10,333 nucleotides of DNA from NCBI GenBank assembly GCA_013151535.1, contig JAADIC010000090.1, positions 1 through 10,333 of the forward strand, written 5' to 3'. Position numbers and translations under genes: made by a program. Shown here one piece after another: positions 5,989 through 10,333 of the stretch (the stretch's first letter is position 1; each line of letters opens with the position of its first letter). The notes under the pieces were generated by a model. That model saw only the letters and a list, made by a program, of their open reading frames with translations, was not told where the DNA came from and did no database searches. Origin of the DNA: Alphaproteobacteria bacterium (lineage in GTDB: Bacteria; Pseudomonadota; Alphaproteobacteria; Rhodobacterales; Rhodobacteraceae).

Positions 5989-7773
5989 TTATTGCCTCGG
6001 CGAAATCTGGATACCGCCGATTTCAAGCGCATCCAGACGCATAGGCGTGAAGGCGAAATCGCCGTTCAGCACCTGCGCAATCAACGCTTCGGCAGGCTGG
6101 AGCGCCATTTCGCCATCATAAGACACAACCGAAATGCGGTAAAAATATTCGGTTTCGTCGGCGCTCTGCTTCAGGGTTGCGATCTCGGTGCGCTCCGGAT
6201 CGGTGTCGCGCCAGAACAAAACCCCGGCCTCCTGCCCGCCCGAGCGGGTGAACGAGCCCAACACCAACGCGCAGCCGGGGCGGCCATCGGGCAGGCTTTG
6301 CAGACAGGATTGCAGGATCCGCTCCAACTCGTAATCGGGAATGTCGCTCAATGCCGCCTCTGGCAGAACCGCCCCTGCCGGGCGCACCGGCAATATTTCG
6401 GCCAGTCGTACCTTGGTTTTTGGCACCCCGATCTCGTCAATGCCGCGGCTTAACGCCCAGCGGCTGGCCCCGTCGTCAAACCGCGCCAAATGCTCATTCA
6501 GCAGTTTTTGCTCGGGATGATCTGTAAGTGCGCGGATCCGCGCAAGCCCGGCCTTCCCGGCAAGGCCCCAATCGCGATCAAGGCTCCAGATATCGAGATC
6601 CGCCACCTTCATGCGCCCGTCAATAAACCGCGCCACATGGCTGTTGGCCGAAATCCGCTCGACGTTCAGAACCGGCGTCAACCACAGCATCGCCAGCCCG
6701 ATCAGCCCAACTGCCAGCCAGCGATTGGCGAACCGCACCCGGGCACGCCAGCCCTGCCCGCGCAAAACCGACAAGCCATAGCTTAACGCATAGGCAAAAC
6801 CGATGCCCGACACCGCCGCCGCCGCAAAGCGCGCCGGTGTCCAGCCATATTGCACCACCCGTTCCCAAATCGCGAAAACCGCGATACCGGCAATAATCGG
6901 CAGCAGGAGCGCCAAAACCCGGGCCGAAACAACCATGACCGGCGAGCGTGCCGCATCCTCGTCGCGCCCATCGACCGCCGCCGTAATCAGGGTCACCGCC
7001 CCCGCCGCCATCACCAGCATGGTCCCGGCTGCCGAAAACGAGCCGAACACATCGTCCAGCCCCTGAAACGGCACCAGCCCGATAAACAGCGCCACCACCA
7101 GCGCCACCAGCGGCAACAAAAGCCGCAGCAGGTGCAGGGCCAGACGGCGCAGGGTGGCGACCACATTCTGAAGCTCGTTCAAAACTGCCAGCGACAGGCC
7201 CAGAACCAGCCCGCTCAAGGGCAGGGCAATCCAGCTTTTATCATAAACAAGGCCGAGATAGTCAAATTTCACCAGCGACAGCAATTGATCCGACAAAAAG
7301 ATCACCAGCCAGAACAGACCGACAAACGCCCAGGAGGTAACCGAGCGCACAAAGATCGACCAGGCATTGTCAAACAGGCTTTCGTAATCCCGCCAACCTT
7401 GCGGCGACATCTCCTGCGCCATGGCAAAAGACAGTGGTAACTGCGCCAGAACAACCAGCGCGACAAAGGGATGAAGGCTTTCAAAAAACGCGCTTACATC
7501 GTCAAAACGATAACTGCTCCAAAGCAGCAGCAAGGCCGAAACTGCGGCAATCACAGCCGCATAGCGCATCGCCGCCAGCAGGCTGATCCGGCCCAGCATC
7601 AACAGCAAGCCACTGAAAAACGCCGCCAGAAACGCCGCCAGAACCATCAGCAGGCGCAGGCTGTCCACCTGATCGGGCAGAAACTCGAACAAGGCCCAGA
7701 AACTCAGCCCCGCCAATGCGCCAGTCAGAGCAAGGGTGATGCGCAGGGTCATGGTCGGTTGGTTTTCGGGCAT
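5989..7773 (-). CDS. DUF4153-family polytopic membrane protein
   Basis: A 594-aa inner-membrane protein of unknown function. Roughly eleven hydrophobic segments fill residues about 10-368 (for example 39-60, 65-86, 146-165, 181-200, 212-234, 284-303, 352-368). A soluble C-terminal region of about 225 residues (370-594) follows. The block around FVALVVLAQLPLSFAMAQ, the charged loop QGWRDYESLFDNAW and the following SVTSWAFVGLFWLVIFLSD resemble DUF4153 proteins common in Rhodobacteraceae; this is recognition from memory. I chose ATG 7773, preceded by GGAG (7782-7785) at 8-nt spacing. The frame extends 23 codons further to ATG 7842, which has no ribosome-binding site. It lies 73 bp upstream of, and co-oriented with, the H-NOX gene, so read-through is possible, but no functional link is established. 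No catalytic motif is visible. Confidence 0.85.
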   Translation of the reverse strand: MPENQPTMTLRITLALTGALAGLSFWALFEFLPDQVDSLRLLMVLAAFLAAFFSGLLLMLGRISLLAAMRYAAVIAAVSALLLLWSSYRFDDVSAFFESLHPFVALVVLAQLPLSFAMAQEMSPQGWRDYESLFDNAWSIFVRSVTSWAFVGLFWLVIFLSDQLLSLVKFDYLGLVYDKSWIALPLSGLVLGLSLAVLNELQNVVATLRRLALHLLRLLLPLVALVVALFIGLVPFQGLDDVFGSFSAAGTMLVMAAGAVTLITAAVDGRDEDAARSPVMVVSARVLALLLPIIAGIAVFAIWERVVQYGWTPARFAAAAVSGIGFAYALSYGLSVLRGQGWRARVRFANRWLAVGLIGLAMLWLTPVLNVERISANSHVARFIDGRMKVADLDIWSLDRDWGLAGKAGLARIRALTDHPEQKLLNEHLARFDDGASRWALSRGIDEIGVPKTKVRLAEILPVRPAGAVLPEAALSDIPDYELERILQSCLQSLPDGRPGCALVLGSFTRSGGQEAGVLFWRDTDPERTEIATLKQSADETEYFYRISVVSYDGEMALQPAEALIAQVLNGDFAFTPMRLDALEIGGIQISPRQ

Positions 7774-7875
7774 GGAACTGGCTCCGGCTGGTGGGTTAGC
7801 CAGCTTTATCCCCTTTGCGCCGTATTTTCGCAAGCCGTGCATGCAGCACTATCAAAAATCCGGACAAAAATCTGC

Positions 7876-9420
7876 TTAGAAATCTGTTGGCGCACCGCCT
7901 TCTTCCTTGCGTTTGGCGACAAAAGCCGCCAACTCCTCGCGGATATCTTCACCCAGTTCCGGCGGCGTGAATTCATTCAGGATGTTCTTGAAAACCTTAT
8001 GCGCCCGTTCCGCCGTCCAGGTTGCCCCGTCCAGCTCCCACGCTTCATAATTGCGCCAATCGCTGACAAACGGGCTGTAAAACGCGGTTTCATAGCGGTC
8101 CTGGGTGTGCTGCACGCCAAAATAATGCCCCTGATGGCCAACCTCTTTGATCGCATCAAAAGCGATATCCTCGGGGGTGGTGGCGGTCAATTGCGGCTCC
8201 ATATAACGCTGGATCATCTGGATCATCTCGCAATCCATGATGAACTTTTCGGGGCTGGCGATCAGCCCGCCTTCAAGCCAACCGGCAGCGTGATAGACAA
8301 TATTGGTGCCCGACTGCACCGCCGACCAAAGCGAGTTCGAGGTCTCCCACATGGCTTGCCCGTCAGGCACATTGGCCGCACAAACGCCGCTGGCGCGCAT
8401 GGGCAGGCCGTAAAGCCGCGCCATTTGGCCGGTCATCTGGGTGGCGCGCATATATTCCGGCGTACCAAACGCGGGCGCGCCCGATTTCATATCGACATTG
8501 CTGGTGAATGTACCGATTGCCACCGGGCAGCCGGGGTTGACCACCTGCAAAAGCACAATCGCCGCCAGCGCCTCGGCAATCGAAAGCGTCACTGCGCCCG
8601 ACATGGTTACCGGCGCCATGGCGCCGGCCAGGGTGAACGGGCTGACGATCACCGGTTGGCCGCGCCGCGCATGGATCATCGCGCCTTCCAGCATGGGGAA
8701 ATCATGCTTCAGCGGGCTGACCGAGTTGATGTTGGTATACATATGCGGCGCGCCGTCGAATTCCTCGCGGCTCATGCCGCCGGCGATGCGCACCATCTCC
8801 ATCACATCCTCGACCCGCTCGCGCCCCAGACTGTAGGCATGCACCACTTTATCGGTCAGGATCAGCTTTTCCGACACACAATCCAGATGCCGCACGGATG
8901 CGTGAATATCAATCGGCTCCACCGGATAACCACCGGCGAAATGGATGCAGTTGAAATATTGGGTGAGCTTCATAAGGTTTTGAAAACTCTCGAAATTACC
9001 CGATATTTTGCCGGTGGACAGATCGGCGTAATTGGGCGGCGAAGAGACGTTGCCAAACAGGATATGCCTGCCACCAACCTCAATGGCGCGATCCGGATTG
9101 CGCGGGGTTATGGTAAATTCCGAGGGCGCATGCGCCAGCATTTCCATGACGAAATCCCGGCCCATCCTGACGTTTTCACCCTCTACCTTGCAGCCCGCCT
9201 TTTTCAGGATGGCCAGCGCGTCGGGGTTCAGAAATTCGATACCGATCTCTTCCAGTATGCGCATGGCACCGTTGTGGATGGCCTGCACACCATCGGCGTC
9301 CAAAGGCTCGGTCGGGCGATCCCGATTGATCGGTATGCGCCACGGCATCTGTTCAATCGCGTGGCTGCTGTCGCGCCGCGCATTGCCGGCCCGCCCACCG
9401 CTTCTGGTCCGTCTTGCCAC
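7876..9420 (-). CDS. Trimethylamine methyltransferase (MttB) family protein, non-pyrrolysine
   Basis: A 514-aa cytoplasmic protein of the MttB superfamily (COG5598), whose members move a methyl group from a quaternary or tertiary amine to a corrinoid protein. Recognisable blocks include AMRILEEIGIEFLN (about residues 52-65), PFTLAGAMAPVTMSGAVTLS, EALAAIVLLQ and ASGVCAANVPDGQAMWE. The frame has no in-frame amber codon, so it belongs to the non-pyrrolysine branch. That branch includes glycine betaine methyltransferase MtgB and others of unknown substrate, so trimethylamine itself is unlikely. The start is GTG 9420, behind AGGGAG (9428-9433) at 7 nt. This gives the N-terminus MARRTRSGGRAGNARR, which I recognise as typical of alphaproteobacterial members. 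The frame runs on to 9558, but those 46 codons lack family similarity and contain the ribosome-binding site. No corrinoid protein or corrinoid:folate methyltransferase gene is in the window. An Lrp-type regulator lies upstream on the same strand. Confidence 0.9.
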   Translation of the reverse strand: MARRTRSGGRAGNARRDSSHAIEQMPWRIPINRDRPTEPLDADGVQAIHNGAMRILEEIGIEFLNPDALAILKKAGCKVEGENVRMGRDFVMEMLAHAPSEFTITPRNPDRAIEVGGRHILFGNVSSPPNYADLSTGKISGNFESFQNLMKLTQYFNCIHFAGGYPVEPIDIHASVRHLDCVSEKLILTDKVVHAYSLGRERVEDVMEMVRIAGGMSREEFDGAPHMYTNINSVSPLKHDFPMLEGAMIHARRGQPVIVSPFTLAGAMAPVTMSGAVTLSIAEALAAIVLLQVVNPGCPVAIGTFTSNVDMKSGAPAFGTPEYMRATQMTGQMARLYGLPMRASGVCAANVPDGQAMWETSNSLWSAVQSGTNIVYHAAGWLEGGLIASPEKFIMDCEMIQMIQRYMEPQLTATTPEDIAFDAIKEVGHQGHYFGVQHTQDRYETAFYSPFVSDWRNYEAWELDGATWTAERAHKVFKNILNEFTPPELGEDIREELAAFVAKRKEEGGAPTDF

Positions 9421-9444
9421 GTTTGTGCTCCCTGTTCCGTTTGG

Positions 9445-9464
9445 CTGGAGTAAATCCAATCCAG
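9445..9464 (-). promoter_or_regulatory. Possible operator: inverted repeat upstream of the methyltransferase gene
   Basis: CTGGA and TCCAG form perfect 5-bp arms around a 10-bp centre, 11 bp upstream of the Shine-Dalgarno of the MttB-family gene. The position suits a regulator-binding site near the transcription start, and an Lrp-type regulator gene lies upstream. The arms are short enough to arise by chance, and no clear -35/-10 pair was found nearby. Confidence 0.2.
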
Positions 9465-9756
9465 TTGAATTCACCCATCGGGCTGGGCGCGTTTGAAACA
9501 TAAACGCCGCTGCGTCTCGATGGATGAAGGCCCGAATCCGATCAGATTGGTTTCGCACTTAACAGACCAGATCAAGGCTGGCTGGCTTGAGAGAAAACGA
9601 CGCGTCATGTCGGAAACGGTGGCTGGCTTGTCTTTTCTGGAGCGGTGCAGGGCGGCGATATTCGATCATGCCAGCCAGTATTCACACCCGGATTATCCGG
9701 TTTATTCGTTCATAAACAACTGGTTGCCCATGGGCATACCGCAATAAACTAGAAAA

Positions 9757-9844
9757 CCGGTTTATCGGTCTATTGGTTTATCGGTCTACCGGTGCATTGG
9801 TCTACCGGTCTATCGGTCCATCGGTCTATCAGTTTACCAGCTTA
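9757..9844 (+). repeat. Octamer tandem array, 11 units, consensus YCGGTCTA
   Basis: Eleven contiguous 8-bp units in perfect register: CCGGTTTA, TCGGTCTA, TTGGTTTA, TCGGTCTA, CCGGTGCA, TTGGTCTA, CCGGTCTA, TCGGTCCA, TCGGTCTA, TCAGTTTA, CCAGCTTA. Position 4 (G) and position 8 (A) are invariant. Almost all other differences are transitions (C/T or G/A). Several units pair into a 16-bp dimer, the first beginning with C and the second with T, suggesting duplication of dimers. It is not coding: stops lie directly upstream, and the 8-bp period would shift frame. The first unit overlaps a 10-bp palindrome, AAACCGGTTT (9754-9763). No CRISPR-like spacers are present. Confidence 0.9.
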
Positions 9845-9905
9845 AAATCCGGCTTTATGTGATCAAACGGCGTTGGAGCAAGAGTTTCAAAAACCTGACA
9901 GATCA

Positions 9906-9931
9906 CAGAACTCCCAACCCGTGATGTTCTG
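9906..9931. repeat. Short inverted repeat with 14-nt spacer
   Basis: CAGAAC (9906-9911) and GTTCTG (9926-9931) are perfect inverted copies. An overlapping second pair, ATCAC (9902-9906) and GTGAT (9921-9925), could form an alternative pairing. It lies between the Lrp-type regulator gene and the octamer array. No T-run follows on either strand, so it is not an obvious intrinsic terminator. It could be a protein-binding site or chance. Confidence 0.25.
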
Positions 9932-10048
9932 CGCATGATTGGCAGCAAAGCAAAACCCGGAGCGCATCACAAACCGTTGCTGTTGATCCCCGTGGAAAAC
10001 TGAAAATCCTGATTTATAGGTGCAATACAACGTGTTAAGCTGGCGCAA

Positions 10049-10333
10049 CTAAAGCGCCCGGTCAATCTTGGTCGACAGGTGGATCAGGCTCTCGGACGAG
10101 CGGACCCCCTTGATCTCGCCGATCAAATCCAGGGCCTCGTCCAACTCCGTGGTATTCTCGCTGGCCAGTTGCAGCACCATGTCAAAGCGCCCCGAAGACG
10201 TATGCACGACCTCCACCGCCGCCATGATTTTCAGCCGCGCCAGCACCATCGCGGTGGCGCGTGGCTCGACCTGCATCAGCACCGTGGCGTGAATACGGTT
10301 GAGCCGCGTCGCCGCGCCCAGTTTCACCGTATA
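10049..10333 (-). CDS. Lrp/AsnC-family transcriptional regulator, C-terminal part (truncated by window edge)
   Basis: Visible are 94 codons of the ligand-binding, oligomerisation (RAM) domain of an Lrp/AsnC-type regulator. Family features are the beta-strand IHATVLMQVEP, then VVHTSSGRFDMVLQLASEN (the family's 'G-x-x-D' element) and the end GVRSSESLIHLSTKIDRAL. The frame stays open to the last base, with Y-T-V immediately before the GTG at 10327. Full-length members have a comparable 'YTV' segment after the helix-turn-helix, so the DNA-binding domain most likely lies beyond the window. A stand-alone RAM-domain protein starting at GTG 10327 is less likely but cannot be excluded. It is co-oriented with and upstream of the MttB-family gene, so control of that gene is a reasonable but unproven guess. 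GGCGC/GCGCC arms (10042-10058) span the stop codon but lack a T-run. Confidence 0.85.
   Translation of the reverse strand, partial: YTVKLGAATRLNRIHATVLMQVEPRATAMVLARLKIMAAVEVVHTSSGRFDMVLQLASENTTELDEALDLIGEIKGVRSSESLIHLSTKIDRAL

Larger units (their letters stand above)
9421..10048. other. Intergenic region without a convincing gene
   Basis: About 630 bp between the regulator stop and the methyltransferase start, an unusually long gap for this compact window. It holds the methyltransferase ribosome-binding site (9428-9433), a short inverted repeat just upstream of it (9445-9464), an 88-bp octamer tandem array (9757-9844) and a second inverted repeat (9906-9931). A + strand frame from 9493 to 9747 is open, with possible starts at TTG 9493, ATG 9520 and ATG 9607. 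None has a good Shine-Dalgarno, and the product (ending NNWLPMGIPQ) resembles nothing I know. On the - strand, the frame directly after the regulator's TAG stays open for about 56 codons but has no recognisable content. The right half is visibly richer in A+T than the flanking genes. Confidence 0.6.

Noticed and set aside
7837..7849. Hairpin GTGC-ATGCA-GCAC between the MttB-family and DUF4153 genes, including a TGCATGCA palindrome
   Set aside because: A 4-bp stem with no T-run; too weak for a terminator, and such palindromes occur by chance.
7471..9453. 660-codon + strand open frame
   Set aside because: It is antisense to the DUF4153 and MttB-family genes. Its composition is rich in His, Arg and Gln with no family resemblance, as expected of a shadow frame in high-GC DNA.
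9493..9747. Open + strand frame of 84 codons (internal ATGs at 9520 and 9607)
   Set aside because: No start has a convincing ribosome-binding site, the product matches no family I recognise, and its 5' part lies in the expected promoter region of the divergently oriented methyltransferase gene. It may be a chance ORF; conservation in relatives would revive it.
9757..9844. CRISPR array
   Set aside because: Units are 8 bp and contiguous, with no unique spacers and no cas genes.
9855..9868. FNR/NnrR-like site in TTTATGTGATCAA, which might link the intergenic region to NO or oxygen control
   Set aside because: The half-sites do not match TTGAT-N4-ATCAA: the left half is poor and the spacing is one base short.
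9880..10048. Continuation of the Lrp-type frame past its TAG stop (about 56 codons), as a readthrough extension
   Set aside because: The product shows no family similarity, and the regulator already ends at the usual length for its domain; the open frame looks accidental.

Overview
The window looks like chromosomal DNA from an alphaproteobacterium, most likely a Rhodobacterales (Roseobacter/Rhodobacter-type) marine bacterium. This is inferred from high GC, compact co-oriented genes, GTG/TTG starts behind strong Shine-Dalgarno sequences, Entner-Doudoroff glucose catabolism, a DUF4153 membrane protein and an MttB-family methyltransferase. There is no tRNA, rRNA, transposase, phage gene or CRISPR array. 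Species cannot be named from the sequence.

Layout. (1) 1-3080, + strand: the 3' five-sixths of edd (6-phosphogluconate dehydratase), whose stop overlaps the start of pgi (glucose-6-phosphate isomerase) by 4 bp. This is a central carbon operon. (2) 3127-4293, + strand: a plausible promoter, then a saccharopine-dehydrogenase-like NAD(P)-binding protein. (3) 4324-5915, - strand, convergent with the previous gene: a translationally coupled pair made of a stand-alone H-NOX (heme nitric oxide/oxygen binding) protein and a HNOBA-GGDEF diguanylate cyclase. (4) 5989-7773, - strand: a polytopic DUF4153 membrane protein immediately upstream of the H-NOX gene. (5) 7876-9420, - strand: a trimethylamine methyltransferase (MttB) family protein without pyrrolysine. 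(6) 9421-10048: about 630 bp without a convincing gene, holding an 88-bp tandem array of eleven 8-bp units. (7) 10049-10333, - strand: the C-terminal ligand-binding part of an Lrp/AsnC-family regulator that runs off the window edge.

The most interesting part is region 3. The two genes together carry, in order, the parts of animal soluble guanylate cyclase (H-NOX, HNOBA, coiled coil, cyclase). The chain is split into two proteins and the guanylate cyclase is replaced by a GGDEF diguanylate cyclase with an intact catalytic motif and I-site. The H-NOX keeps the proximal heme histidine, but its heme-propionate motif (normally YxSxR) reads Y-A-W-G-Q-R. It appears to start at a TTG codon behind a perfect Shine-Dalgarno sequence, and that sequence can be paired over its full length by an upstream complementary stretch. 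This suggests NO (or heme-state) control of cyclic-di-GMP, possibly with an extra translational control layer. The second unexplained signal is the octamer array between the Lrp-type regulator and the methyltransferase gene.
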